Source: Lineus longissimus
Lineage: Eukaryota > Nemertea > Pilidiophora > Heteronemertea > Lineidae
NCBI RefSeq assembly: GCF_910592395.1
Contig: NC_088312.1
Span: forward strand, 13,642,001 to 13,706,000
Length of the DNA: 64,000 nt
Direction of reading: 5' to 3'
In this document: positions 11,061 through 23,659 of the stretch, one piece after another
How positions within the stretch are numbered: position 1 is the stretch's first letter
How the letters are laid out: the number at the start of each line of letters is the position of its first letter
The notes under the pieces: model-generated
Database searches by the model: none
Seen by the model: only the letters and a program-made list of their open reading frames with translations
What the model was told of the DNA's origin: nothing
Program-made: the position numbers and the translations under genes

Positions 11061-12846
11061 GTGAGTATGACAGTACACCGGATGGATTATTGTCAGTTTT
11101 TACTGGATGATTAATCATGTGTCTTTTTGAACAGTCAGTCTATCACTGGCATCAGCCATTGCATTTACTTTATTTGAGCCAAATTATATATAATTATATA
11201 CGATTTTTTGGGTTTGGGGGGAGGGTGGAGCAAGTATATCCGCAGGATATGGGTAATCTGGCTCTTTTATGCCAAATAAGAGAGATAACTGCTCAATCAT
11301 AAATTTATCATAAGGCTAGGCTTATGTCCGGAGTCCGAGCTATTTCAGCCTTATAATTGTGCAAAAGAAAATTAAACTTTTGAATATCTTCAATTGATTT
11401 CCTGAAATACGTGGTATAAGCTCAGTACCTTTACGATTATTATTCGTTGAGGACTTAATAAGTTCCTCATACACAAGAATTGTTTAAAAATCGTCAAGAG
11501 GGTGTACATGTACATGTAAATGTACACGAATCTTTACAAAAACTCATACAAGAATATCTCTAGAATTTTAGGCAAGAGATGCTGATGGAAATGCAATATA
11601 ATTTTTTTTCGACGAGTTGGATAGAAATAGAATTAAGTCGATGAGATTATAACAATCAACCATCACCATCATCACATCGCGAATTACAAGACGAAGAGAA
11701 GTAAACGATAGAAAAGAGCGAAAGAGGAACCCCATACCAGTTGAAGATGATATAAGGCAGCTCCAATGCTTAACATAATCTAAGGACACACAATCATCCG
11801 AGTGATGATGAAAACGAAAATACTGTTACCGTAGACAATTGCTAATTTACCACGGTCACCTCAAAAACAACGGGGCAATCACTGGTTTACGCCCATTCAT
11901 AACACCCCGAGTATCATCAATAATTGGCGATCGATGCAAAAATGCTTCGCGTCTCTTTAAGGTCGGGGCCCTTACAGTCACGAATAGTTAACAACTCTAT
12001 AAGTAGCAGACTGACTTTTGATTGTTAGATATTCTCTATTTAGGTTGTATTTCATATATTTATTTTTCCAAATAGATACATATCATCAAGTATCGATTCC
12101 AGAGATCTTTAATCCATATTATATACTTGATATTATGTTAATGCTGCATGCTGAACAGAGGTTTCAAAATGTTGTTGTTTCACGGAGCGGCGTCGAACAA
12201 ATCTTGAAACCGATCGCGACCTGATCGGAAGAGAAACTCGCAGATGTAAAATCTGCAAAGGTATTTTCTCTACTATAGCCACACACCATGGAATAATAAG
12301 CAGGACTCAAGACATTCTAACGTTCTCTCCACATGTTGGCCTGGCGCAATTGCACTGCATCGGTTGTGAACAGTCTTAGCGTTGGGATGTACCGAATAAA
12401 ACCGAAATAACTTTAATAATTTTTTCCACTTTACGTGCAGTTTGAATTTGGAAACCACGCACTATAGAGTGAAAGATGATTAGGCAGCCGGTAGCTTGGT
12501 AATAAACATCCTTGATAATCAATCCTTAGTCCTTTAACCAAAGCCGTCTTGCGATGGATTCAGATCCAATATGCCCAATTATTTGGTCATTGAGGGAACA
12601 GGACAAGGGAACTCGTTGCTCTGATGAAATGTATCAGTATGTGTCCCAGACAGTAACGCGATTCCAAGTGTTTGAACTGACCTCCATAGTTACATTTTAG
12701 TCGCACCCAAATAACGGGTTGACTGCAACCTGGGAAATGGCGATCCTTCCTGCAAAAAAAAACGTGCTCACGTCAACATTTTGAAACCTCATTCTAGTTT
12801 CCTAAGTTCCTAGTTGTATTCTGTGCAATGTTGTTTTGATTTCCAG

Positions 12847-12936
12847 GGATAATGACGGGCTCGTAGATTCGAGAGATAACGTAAACATTGATTATGATAA
12901 TGATAATCATGTTGATATCGACGTAGAACCAGAATG
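12847..12936 (+). CDS. mGluR: Candidate 90-nt cassette exon of the mGluR tail
   Basis: The acceptor TTTCCAG (12840-12846) opens a stretch that is exactly 90 nt to a GTTTGT donor at 12937. It begins and ends in phase 2, so it can be included or skipped between the 7TM exon and the tail exon without shifting frame. It encodes about 30 residues, strongly acidic (DNDGLVDSRDN, then DYDNDNHVDIDVEPEW). Supporting it are phase symmetry, an open frame and a usable acceptor. Against it, the donor is weak and I recognise no conserved motif. Alternative tail exons are known for vertebrate mGluR1, but this sequence is not one I recognise. Confidence 0.42.
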
Positions 12937-15900
12937 GTTTGTATATACACACGTGTCTAATATGGTTTTACTGATTGCATGGCTCTAACGCCCTCTATCA
13001 ACGTTCAACTGCACTTTAGCACGGTTTCTCAAACTTCTAACACTCGCTCCTTCTGCAGTGCATCTTTTGGGGGGCTGGAAAATGTCTAACGCAAATACTA
13101 TGGAAAATGTATAATCATCAAGGCCTGGCGCATATTGAAGTTGATTTTTTTGGTGAGTTTATCACGATTTGCTTACGCCCCTATCAAAATGCTTAAACGG
13201 TACCTTCTGTGCGAGAGTTTGTTTACAGAGTGACATGGAAGATATGTGATAGTTCAATGACCATTCTCACAGGTGGCACCATGCCAGGAGATACATGCAG
13301 GCTATGCACTGCGCGTTATGTGTACGATTTTTACAGCTTGCGCCATCTTGCATACACTAACATTTCCAACGAGTCACTATGTAAATGAAATTTCAAAGGG
13401 AATCGCCTATATATTCCTTTACATTCTTCTTCTTCCTTTGTTTTGACAGACGACACTTAAGATGGCTAGGATCTTGTTCATGGTGTCTCACTAAAACAAG
13501 GTACAAACAATTTACTAAAATATATGTTTAAGTAGAACATTAAAGCTACAACATTTCGACTGTTTAGAAGCACACCATAGAACATAAATTTAACATGTTT
13601 GATGTACAATACATATACGTAAATGTCTTAGAACGCCCTGCACCTTTTTTTGTGAGGTCGAAGACAATTAATTACCCTTAAATCCCATACATTTTGTTTA
13701 ATGATTTACCTCGGGATATCTAAGCTGCCATGTTTCCTTCGTTCAATCCCATCACATTGATTTGTTCAGAATGCCTTTCACACCTGTCTGTCACCAAGAT
13801 CCTCGAGGCTTGCCAACGATATAACATGCAAAAGTCCTTAAATTCCAGCTGTGGATTCTTGGCGATTAAATTTATAAATCTTATACTACATGTATATTGT
13901 ATCAACGTTCTGTTGGATTGAATATGGTACGTTTTACCTCGGGGTGTAAGCGTCAGATTGTGATAACGATAATACGTCTGTGACGCTGAAAAAAATCAAC
14001 TGGGGTTTCAATAGCATATTTCTTACCAGACAAGAAATGAAGTGCAAGTTTTTATCAACTGTTTTTGTGTGTCAAAACAATTGCAATCATTCCCCAGCCT
14101 AATCATGAAACTGTTATGTAAAAACCAAGGTGCGCACTGCATGTGCCATGTCGGGCAAGGATGTGTATGTTTGAACCATTTTCAAAGAAAATATCGGGAG
14201 AGTTCTCTCTGCAAGTGTCTGTCAGCGTTGGGAGTAATAATCACCAGTTGCTATTCGGAGAGTACCTTTTTCTGGTTACTATTTTGTTATTGGTGATTGT
14301 TGGGTGGTAATTTTCCGAATCCAAGATTTCTAGGAACAACTACAATTGAAAGTCCTAGCGCCCATTAACTGTTTATGAACCAGTTGAACAAGGTCCGTTA
14401 ACACCCTGATGAATCAGCATCGCATCTCCCAAAGGGCATTCTTCGGTTCGAGGTAGAATTCCCTTGAATTGTCATCCCTGTCCCCAGGGTCCAAAAACGC
14501 TGTCATTTTGCCACAAAAACACCATTGGATTGCTCAGAAGTACTCTTATTTGGTGATCAAATTAAAACTGTTGCAAATAAAAAAAGTTTTGAGAACTGTA
14601 GATTTATTCTGATACGATAAATAGCGGACACAACAAGTGCTTTGTTTCGCCTCTGATTGTGGTTTTGATGCAAAAGTTCAGCATTTTATGTTGGTGAATA
14701 AGATTATCTCTGGGATAGGGATGACATTTCCTAGAAATCCTACATCTAAGCGAAGAATGCTCGCGGGAATTGTGCGGTGCTCATCTCTAGGGTTGTTATA
14801 TAGCCATTAACATGATTAATACTGTTCACGTCACTTATATCCTTTCATTCAGTCTTTCTTTTCTTTTCCTTCCCTTTAATTTTTCAAATGCTTTTAAGTG
14901 TCAAAAGCTTGGCATTTTTTTATCATTCAAATATGGCACCCCTGCAGATTAGATAAAAGCTCCGTTTTCTTTTAATTCTGTATTTCTAGGTGCCCTGACA
15001 GTCCCAACAAAGAGCTAAGGCTTTTACAAGAGGGTAATCACATTCTACACGAAATTTATTTTTGGGTGTTTTTTTCAATCTTTATGGCGATATTCCTCAT
15101 AAGAACAAGTGGATTATTCATGTACCCTCTCGGCATGTCACTTCGGAAGCTATAGTCATTTTCCAGCCACTTATTTCAGATGCATTGGTTTTTTTCCTTT
15201 TGTATTCTTTATTACATGTATATTTTAACCTCTTGTATCGAATAGTATCGAATACCTTTATCGTTATTATTAAAGTTAAAAATCCTTTTTTGGTACGCGC
15301 ATATTACAGATGCACAGATGTTGCGTTGGTGGTGCGGTAGCATATAATTCGCGCCTTGAATCTAACTTGAACAACTTATGAAGATGCACTGCAACCCTCC
15401 CGTTTGCTGCACGTCTCTAAAAAGAGCTTGGTCTATGTTCATCTATGAAAGTTAGTGGAAGATGAAGGAACATCGACAGTTTCGAATTACTGGTTTCTTA
15501 CTTTAACTTCTGATATTTCTGAGAAGACCAATGACAGCGAAAACGTGTACAAGCTGGAACTTTCAGCATTCATCTGTCTATTAGAATAAAGGAATGCAGG
15601 CAACTTTGAACCACTGATGCAGTAGCTTGTAAAATTAAGTCTCAGTTACGTCCAACTGCGGTCATCAGCCAACACGATGGTGCCTCTTGGTTGGAAGTGC
15701 GAGTGACATCATGTGGGCATAACAATTGGACCGGCGCCCGGCCATACTACGACGACATCGTATTCTTCCTTCTTCTTGCGTTCGAGTTTAGCACATGATC
15801 CATCATCATTTCATCCCAGTTGTGTTTGGCGAATTTGGGGAGTTCGATGTTTTATAGATGATAAGAATATTTGTCATTAATATTGCGCCTTTCCGCGGTT

Positions 15901-16589
15901 AATACCTCGGCAAAGCTTGAAGCTTTAAAAGCAACTTTTTCAAAGTCATTGTACAGATTGCACACACTCAGTTCCTGTTCCCTTTAATTATTAATAACCT
16001 GACTCATTGAGGTCAAAAGGTTCCAAAAACACTAATTGTTCTTTGAATTACTAAAACGCCGTCTGAGCTTATGAATGTCAATCAATATTTGCTTTTGCAG
16101 CAACGCATGTATAACCATTCGTTGGTTATCCTAAAATTCTATGACTGAATATCATAGCACAGTGATCATTAAAAAGCTTCGTTTGCACGGTCAGTTTCTA
16201 GGTATAACTGATATATCAAAGATACGGACCTGCAAATATTTATAGCATGAAACTGTTTTCGATTTTGGCATTGCATGATTTAAAAGCATGCAAACAGCAG
16301 TCCTTTTTTTCTTCAATCTTGTCTAATTCTTAATGTTCATGGAATAAACAATGTCGCTTTTACTTGGGTCGCTTCGTAGCAATTTTTGAAACGTTTTCCT
16401 TGATTGTTGCTAAACAAGCTGCAACAGTAGTAAGGCACTTTGATGAATATAGTTTTTGTCCTCGCATATGTTTTGTGATCGCGCAAAATCAATTATGCTA
16501 TTAAATACGTAAGGTTCGTGCTTTAAACATTTTTGGTCACGTCCCAACTTTTCACACTGCGCTATCCAAGTCTTGTGCCGCATCGCGAG

Positions 16590-16760
16590 GCGGGCGTGAG
16601 GAATTGATACCGAGCCGGAGGTATTGGTTGTCTCATCAAAACCGCGAGTGTGAAGCTAAAATGTAGACCAAAACCGAGGCAGAACCGAGGTTTGGCCAAC
16701 ATTTCAGCTCCACCCTTGCGGTTTTAATGAAACAATCAATACCGACGGTGAGAAATCAAT
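16590..16760. repeat. Imperfect inverted repeat (hairpin element) in intron
   Basis: The sequence GGTATTGGTTGTCTCATC with AAAACCGC (about 16618-16645) is mirrored by GCGGTTTTAATGAAACAATC and AATACCG (about 16716-16745). The flanking AAGCTAAAATGT and ACATTTCAGCT also pair. A short centre repeats ACCGAGG. It looks like a small foldback or MITE. No coding content. Confidence 0.5.
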
Positions 16761-17829
16761 TGCTATTCCAAGATATTTCTACTTAAACAACGAAATGTGT
16801 GGTTTTAAATGGTTTTTGACAGCTTCCACATTGCGCCGACCCAAGCGGTTATGGTTGCTAAACCATACAGCTGAATTAAAAACGAGGTCTTGTTTGTGCA
16901 TAGTTGATTTCCACTGTAAAGTGTGGATCGTTCTAACTCCAGGTAATTTAGAATAAATAACTAACTGACAGGGTACTTGCAACTAAAAAAACTGTAAGTT
17001 GTGATGCTGCGTTGAAATACTACGTGATGATTAATTCAATCCAATATCATCCTGTCAACATTGCCAGGAGGAATCAAAACGTTGTCATCCTTGAAATAAA
17101 TTTATCTGTTTCTGCGTGATGTCACTTTTTTGAGAAATCTATGCTCTTCTTGGAAAGTCTTCTTGGAAAGTGTCTTAAGAGGATATAGGTGCTTTATGGA
17201 ATTCATAGGCTGCTTCCTATGACAAAAACCGAGAACCATCAAGTTTTGAGCAATTTACTCAGCTACACTAGTTTCGTAGTGAATTTTCCGAGTGAAACCA
17301 CGATAAAGAATCACAGGGTGACGCTTAGCACTATATCGGTTCTTTAACTTTGTATCTTCGAGAGTATTTCGATCAGCCCCCAAAGTTTCCTATAAGCACT
17401 GAAGCTTTTCTGGATGATTCCAAGCATAGCATTGAGATTCCACTATAAATTTGCCATAGAATTCCGTATGTACCACCTTATGCATTTTCTAATAATGTCC
17501 ATAAACCTTCCGACTCAACTCGGTTCAACTCGGGGTCTTCCCGATGTGGTTGCCTCGGCAGTAAATCTACGATCGGCTCTATAGTTGGTAAATAAAGACT
17601 AACTTATGCGCTAGTATGTTTGAAAACAACTTGTAGAGATATTTTGTCTTCCTACCAACACGACCGACCGCGCTAGCGTGTACTTCAAAACACCAGATTC
17701 CCGCTAAGGCGAGGCCGAGTGCTGTTTCGCAGCGCCGGCTACCGCAGTGGTTAGGCGCCCTAGTGGGATAGGGCCTTTAAACGCATTATTTTCGCACAGC
17801 TCCCTTAAAACGTTGTCCTCTCGTTTCAG

Positions 17830-19087
17830 GCATGACAAGGCGTTCGAACAGGCAGCAATGGATATCTACAGACAGAAGAACTTTTTTGACAAGTGGCGGA
17901 CGAAGAGTAACAATAAAGGTCGTGTGACCTTCAGAGGCATGCGTTTCGGCAGCCAGGGGTCGACAAATCTCTACAGGTACAATCCGAGATTCATCAAACA
18001 GAACTGTGCACCGCAGGGGTCTCCCAGAGTCAAGGGCAGGTATGAGAGCATTCCATTGAGGGATGTAAATGAATCTCCCGTACCAACGCTTAGAATAAAC
18101 TCGAACAGAAAAAATATTCCTGATATAGAAATGGATTTGAATGACCTTAACCTTGAGCGAAAGCGGCGAAGGTCAAGGTCACCTTCACCGAGGGTTTTAC
18201 CGAAGCAGGATAGTTCGTGCCAGACGGACGAAGACCTAATTGAGTCGTTTTATGAGCTTAGAAAAAGGAATGTACATAAACCTTCTTCGAGCAGTAGTTC
18301 ACAGACGACTGAGGATAATTGTAAATCTGCTGGTAAAGGTCCTGCGGCTGCCCATGGCGCCAACGGGATAAGTAGTGGCCGGTCAAGTCACAACAACTCT
18401 TTTTATCAAGCTAGAAAGGATGCCGATGAGACGGACAGCCTTCTGGTACATGAACCACCAGGTGCGAGTCAGGTCAGCCACGATCGGCATCCGCTGCTGA
18501 AACAGAACGAAGCCATGTTCTGCTCATCATCGGATGAGGGCAGCTATAGCAACAGGGAGGACTCAATCACTGGGCTTGATGATTTCTTTTACGACTCGTT
18601 TATAGATCCTAAGGATTTAGAACGATTAGGGCCGCGACAAGCACACCTGGTTGACAATTTAACTCTAAGACCCGTGGATATTGGAATACACAAAAGTGGG
18701 TCCGGGGAGAGCTTCAAGCGACCTCAGGAGTTGCCCGTGCCCTCTGTATCGAAGCGTCCCACCCAAGATCCGCGAACTGGGCAATCTAAAAGTGATTTGA
18801 TTATTCCTAATAGATACACACAAAAGGGATCTGTAGACAATGCCCAGCCCCAACCGAGTGTCTCAACTAGTGATATACCACCTCATATAAACTATCCTAA
18901 ACGGCGTTCCGACATAACCTCGAGCACGGCCAGCGAGGGCTCAGATACCATCTCGCTGGGCGATATGTCCGACACGGGTATGAAGCTTTTAGAAGAGGAA
19001 GCGAACAGCGTGGAACAATTTCAAGAGTACATGAGAACAAAAGGAATCAAGTTAGATTTAAATGACGTGCAGTCGAGTGAAGTGTGA
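17830..19087 (+). CDS. mGluR: Large terminal exon, probable cytoplasmic tail of the mGluR
   Basis: Acceptor CGTTTCAG ends at 17829. The exon is phase 2, exactly what the 7TM exon (or the cassette) leaves open, and runs 419 codons to TGA at 19085-19087. An ATG at 17747 lies upstream of the acceptor, so it is probably intronic and not the true start. The product has no membrane segment and no domain I recognise. It is hydrophilic and looks disordered: an Arg/Ser patch (RKRRRSRSPSP), a serine run, and CQTDEDLIESFYELRKRN. The C-terminus is QSSEV; the last three residues fit a class I PDZ ligand. I see no PPxxF Homer-binding motif, unlike long vertebrate mGluR1/5 tails. Attachment to the receptor rests on phase, strand, order and character, not on homology. 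It could instead be the last exon of another gene. Confidence 0.7.
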
Positions 19088-21700
19088 TTCTACATAACCC
19101 TTCATGGAATTTAGGCTATTTTGTGAAAATTCTGAGAAATAATTTCATTCATCCGATCACAATTAATGGTACAATCAGAAAGTGCCCATCATGAGTTTTC
19201 TAACGGGTGATCATGTCATCAATAGGTTTTTAAGAGTGACGTAGTTTTAAGGTAAATTTCTGCATCCCGCAATATGCAACAGATTGCCCCATTGCACTTT
19301 TAACAGTAAGGATGTGTTAATGCGAGGACTGCTCCAAATGACTGTCTGTAGTCGATGTCAATTCGGCTCTGTCACTGTCTTATTATGATATGTTCTTGGA
19401 CAGATATTGCAACTATTTCTCAGCAATACTGACTGAGCTTTCAAGTCGTACTAAAATGTGCATGTTGCACTTTCGAGTTCATATATTAGAAATGCGATAT
19501 TTCCTAAATTGGGTGACAAATTATTTCCTAATGGTTTTAATTTTGTGGTTCACATCCAGTTTGCATACGGGACTGATAGAATAGAGCACGGGGAACAGAG
19601 CCGAATGAACTCTAACTGAACTGTGTCCTTATAGCCATCTGCAATCCACGTCTTTAAAAAATAGAACGACATGATTGTGTGCGATATGCTGAGGCATCTG
19701 GCTGGATCCTTACTAGGTTTAAGACTGAAACGACTGAACCAAGTCATAAAGACAGTATGTGGTCCATGTGACCACACGGAGGTGCGTATCATCAGCCATG
19801 TCAGCTATATAAAGGATCGCCAAAAAACTGCATTTTCAAGGTACCGTGAACGCAAAGGAAAATGCATTTGGTCGCCGCGTTCTTAAAAATGAATGTACGT
19901 CCATATTGCAAAGTACCTTGCATCATGCATCTTAGTTCAGGTTTCACCCTGGAAATCCTTTATCCTTTGTCAGACAACTTGGGATTCCACAACTCGGTCA
20001 TGACAACAGTATTTATCCGGAGTATTTATAACGGAAGCGATTGTGGGAAGCTGATAATTCAGGAGGCCATCCGAAAACACAAGGTAATCTCTAAACCCTC
20101 CCTGCAACTCGAACTGCACAAAAGAAAAAAAATATCGTTGTATCGTCCGATTTGTCCCGCACAAAGGATATTGTTTCTCTCCGGTGGATATGCGGCCCCT
20201 ACTAACGATTAAGTTAGTGGAACAAGTGGTCTCTCATGTCATTTAGATTTGGACGAATTTATTTTGGCGAGACTCGTAAATCAGCGTTAATACTTAGCAG
20301 AACAAGGAATCCCGAAAATTCTTAAATACATGATTGAGTTATTGTTTCGTACTTCGTCGTGCGTACCACTGCACAACTAAGTGTTGTTAACTTATTATTT
20401 GAATTATGTTGGCCAAATAAACGTACCTAATCCTAAGGATACGAAGAGCTATACGAATGCCGAAGTACGAAGTATGTAAATTATGTATTCTATCGACGAT
20501 TCTTTTTGAAAGTTTACTGGATAACTCTTACAGCTAAGTATAAAAGACAACGTACGAGTTGAATTGATGACACCAATGACCTTCGAACCTCGCCATTCGG
20601 GTGGATCGCATAACGTGTAATGAAGTTCCTGAACAAAAAGGACAAACATGATGAAGAAAAGTGAGAAACAATACAAAAAAATAATATTAGATCTAAGCTC
20701 GAATCCATTCGAACCTAATTCGTTCTTGAAGGAAAGTACTCTAATTGCGTGAGATAATGTGGTTAAGATCGTCCCGGCTTCCGAAAACGAGAACCTCACG
20801 AGTTAAATGTGAAGGCGGACTCTGAAGTAAATCCGCGAATTCAGTTCCCTTTTGTCCTCATTTAACTTCGTACGCAAAGGATATGCTGAAGGCTTTGGAC
20901 ATGAGTTGAACACATCGATACAAAATAACAAGCAGTTGGCCTACCGTGGCCACATCAAAATGTTTAAAACCGCAAAATAACTTTCAAAGTCCCCCCCCCC
21001 CCCGACCAAAGCAGTGAAAGTGTTTTTAATGGGTACAGGTGAAGCCAGTCTCTTTACATAGTTTGTCTTTTTGTTCAAGAACATATCGTGTCTTCTCATC
21101 AAATCAACGTCAACAGTGATGATAAACGTGGTCACAATTTCATTTTAGATACAACTTTCTAAATTTATTGAGATTTCTAATGCTTGTGTACATGACGCTG
21201 GAGTGCTATTTGACACACTTTTTTCCATGTGGTTGAAACATTTCTCCTCCCTTCTCCAGAGGTATGTTTAGTAGTTATGTATTGTTTTCCTTCAAAATCC
21301 TAACTTTACTGAGCTTTATGTAATGATGTTGGCTCTAATAACTAATTGGGTCGTATTCTTCCTATTATGTTCGTGATCGTTCCGATAAGATGGCGCTAAT
21401 AAATGCGATGTTCGGTATTGTAAACTATGGATATCTTATCCCGTGACTTCTTTGAGACGAAGAGGGTCAAAGCAGACAAGAACGTTGATGAATGCTCGCT
21501 ACTTTTTATTTTGTTACACATCGTCCCAATATATGTCACTTGGGAAGGCGGAGCGCCGTGCTGCTCTGACCTCTTCTGTCACATCCCCTGGGTGAGCGTA
21601 CAGTTCTATACATGCCATAATAAGACCATAGAGATCATTTTTTTTGTTATGCAGGCTTCTTCAGTACAACTTCGATTCGTTTAGGTATCAACTATTCTCC
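19088..21700 (+). other. 3' flank of the receptor gene; no gene recognised
   Basis: Beyond the TGA the sequence is AT-rich with no open frame I can assign. The first part is presumably the receptor 3' UTR. A C homopolymer sits near 20992-21003. Short ORFs here have no recognisable domain. Confidence 0.4.
20416..20421 (+). promoter_or_regulatory. Possible polyadenylation signal
   Basis: AATAAA on the gene strand, 1.3 kb after the tail-exon stop, the first clear canonical hexamer I noticed downstream. Such hexamers are common by chance in AT-rich DNA. Confidence 0.25.
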
Positions 21701-21711
21701 GGCGATAATAA

Positions 21712-21812
21712 AATCTTCGCCTTCACACCCCAACAAAGAATCTTTTAAGACAACAACCCAACAAATCAAGAATATTTTAAGACTCTTTACTTGGGTGTGA
21801 AGGCGAAGATTG
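21712..21812. repeat. Short hairpin element
   Basis: AATCTTCGCCTTCACACCC at the left is repeated as its reverse complement, GGGTGTGAAGGCGAAGATT, at the right. Pairing continues inward with a few mismatches. About 35-40-bp arms surround a 25-bp loop. Confidence 0.6.
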
Positions 21813-22381
21813 AAGGGAAAAACTGTGTCTCTTGCCTGCATAGCATAGCAATGTATGCTTGTAACGCGTTTGTCATCTCGGCTCAATTAAATATTCTGCC
21901 AACAACTTTTTAACTTTATGTGAGTCATCTTAATACATTTATAATTACGTACATGTTTATGTTTTGTCTCTATATCTCTCCATTTACTCACATTTCCCGC
22001 GCCAAGTAACAATTGTTATTTCAACCAGTTATTATGAATAAAAATAATAACATTCGGAAATATATGCGGTTTTAACCCTTAATTTCTTCTTCAGTCTTCC
22101 GGGGGGGGGGTCACGTAACAAAGAACATTTTATATGAACGACCTATCTAAATGCCCGGAGGCGGTTATACAAGATGGATGAAATAGTACAGTTGATCTCC
22201 TCGGTTTGTGTCGCCGTTTCATAATTGTTGCGGTGCCTGTATTTCAATTGACACCTTTGGCCAACTGCTTACTCTGTAATCGTGCAAGAAAGTATGATAA
22301 AAACTCGACTTCTATTAATTACTCGTGTATTCGAACCATACACTTTCTCATCAGTTAGGCATGCACCAAGCATACCGTTAT

Positions 22382-22499
22382 CATTGAATCCCTGATTTAG
22401 GAAATTTCTAGGGAGATAGGTCATCTGTAGACAAGACTCACCAATCTTGTCTACAGAGGATCTACCTCCCCAAAAATCTCCTGAATCGGGGTTTCAATG
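22382..22499. repeat. 118-bp foldback MITE
   Basis: Nearly the whole segment is one palindrome. It begins CATTGAATCCCTGATTTAGG, ends with the matching GAATCGGGGTTTCAATG, and the core GTAGACAAGA pairs with TCTTGTCTAC around an 8-bp loop. Confidence 0.65.
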
Positions 22500-22882
22500 T
22501 TGACGATAGGCATGACGACTTGGACTTGGCTTGGTCAGTTTGAATATCTTGGGCTCTGAACTTCGGGCAGAAGCTTCAGTGGTAAATGTAAGTCGTATTG
22601 TTACTTGGACTTATAATACTTCGGACTATGGGATGTCGGACACCCAGTATTTGTGGTATGCAATTTCAAAGAAAATTGTCAAAAGAATTTGAAGTAATTT
22701 TTTTGGTTAAAGTCAATAACATGAATACATCTCCTTCGATCGGCATAATGAATCGGTGGCTAAAAGTTGTATTTGCGAATTCCTTTTCTCCGCATGAGGC
22801 AAGGTATGAGATTTTCTGTGAGTCGTATAATTCTGTAAAATGTCGATTTTCTGTCGAACAATGAAATATAATTCTTTGAATA

Positions 22883-23657
22883 CAGTGTGTATAAAAAAAG
22901 GTAATCCACATTCAAGGGGTTAATATGCCAAGACTATTTAGTTTGACAAGCTACATGTGGTTTACTTATGAAGAGGCGATCCTCAGCTTTCCATTGATAC
23001 CATTCTTGCATATTTGCAGTCTCGCATGACCGAGTAAATTGTAATTGAAAATGACTATCTCAAATCCAAAATTTCCAAGTTTGGGTAATCAGTGCAAGTT
23101 GAATGAATACGTTCAAATTGTACGTTTGCCAACTTAAAAAGATTAAAACAAACATGATTTTCTAAGAAATTATTAGGCTTTATTCAAATGTCTTCCAATC
23201 TTGTCTTTTATGCACCCACACTTTCAACATGCCCTCCTCCTCTTTCAACACAAAGTTCACAGCGATGGAGCTTGCCCTGAACTGCTCGTCTGACCATTGC
23301 TGGATTCCAGCGTAAAACATCCAATTTGTGTCGAATTCGGCCATGCAAGTCATTAAGATCACGGGGAGGTGTCGCAAACACCTTTTTTTCATGTATCCCC
23401 AAAGGAAAAAGTCATATGGTGTGAGATCAGTTTGTAATCGTTCATTTCAATTCACCAAACTGGGAAATTTTGGATTTGAGCTTGTCATTTTCAATTACAA
23501 TTTACTCGGTCATGCGAGACCGCAACTATGCAACAATGGTATCAATGGAAAGCTGAGGATCTCCTCCTCATTAGTAAACCACATGGAGCTTGTTAAACCC
23601 GATTGTCTTGGCATATTAACCCCTTGAATTTGGATTACCTTTTTTTGATACGCACTA
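22883..23657 (-). mobile_element. Palindromic mariner/Tc1-like element with long inverted arms
   Basis: Two inverted arms of about 200 bp (22883-23085 and 23445-23657) match closely over landmarks such as AAAAAAAGGTAATCCA, GGGGTTAATATGCCAAGAC and CATGACCGAGTAAATTG. They are bounded by TA on both sides (22881-22882 and 23658-23659), the target duplication of Tc1/mariner elements. The centre retains only the C-terminal end of a transposase on the minus strand. The element is 775 bp and could only move if supplied with transposase in trans. Confidence 0.75.
23195..23430 (-). pseudogene. IS630/Tc1/mariner-superfamily transposase, C-terminal fragment
   Basis: The minus strand encodes DLTPYDFFLWGYMKK, the family segment containing the third catalytic acidic residue. 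After a frame change in an A-run near 23385 it continues as KVFATPPRDLNDL and RWNPAMVRRAVQ to CELCVERGGGHVE. No N-terminal or first-aspartate region lies between the arms, so this is a truncated, frameshifted relic inside the palindromic element. A helix-turn-helix fragment of a related transposase type lies near 33.3 kb. Confidence 0.72.
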
Positions 23658-23659
23658 TA

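Larger units (their letters stand above)
11061..17829 (+). other. Long intron before the receptor tail exon
   Basis: 6.8 kb between the GTGAGT donor at 11061 and the TTTCAG acceptor at 17824-17829. Apart from the cassette candidate at 12847-12936 and the inverted repeat near 16590-16760, I see AT-rich noncoding sequence with only short chance ORFs. A phase-2-compatible open stretch after TTTCTAG at 14989 has no phase-compatible donor and is not called. Confidence 0.6.

Noticed and set aside
14990-15060. Further mGluR tail exon after TTTCTAG
   Set aside because: The frame is open (CPDSPNKELRLLQEG), but the only donor (GTAATC) leaves phase 1, which puts the tail exon into a frame with an early stop.
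17725-17760. tRNA-like A-box sequence (TACCGCAGTGGTTAGGC)
   Set aside because: No B box or cloverleaf follows. It could be a SINE trace but is too short to support.
17747-17829. ATG at 17747 as start of a 446-residue gene
   Set aside because: The stretch before 17830 ends in a pyrimidine tract plus AG and reads as intron, and the exon phase fits the receptor.
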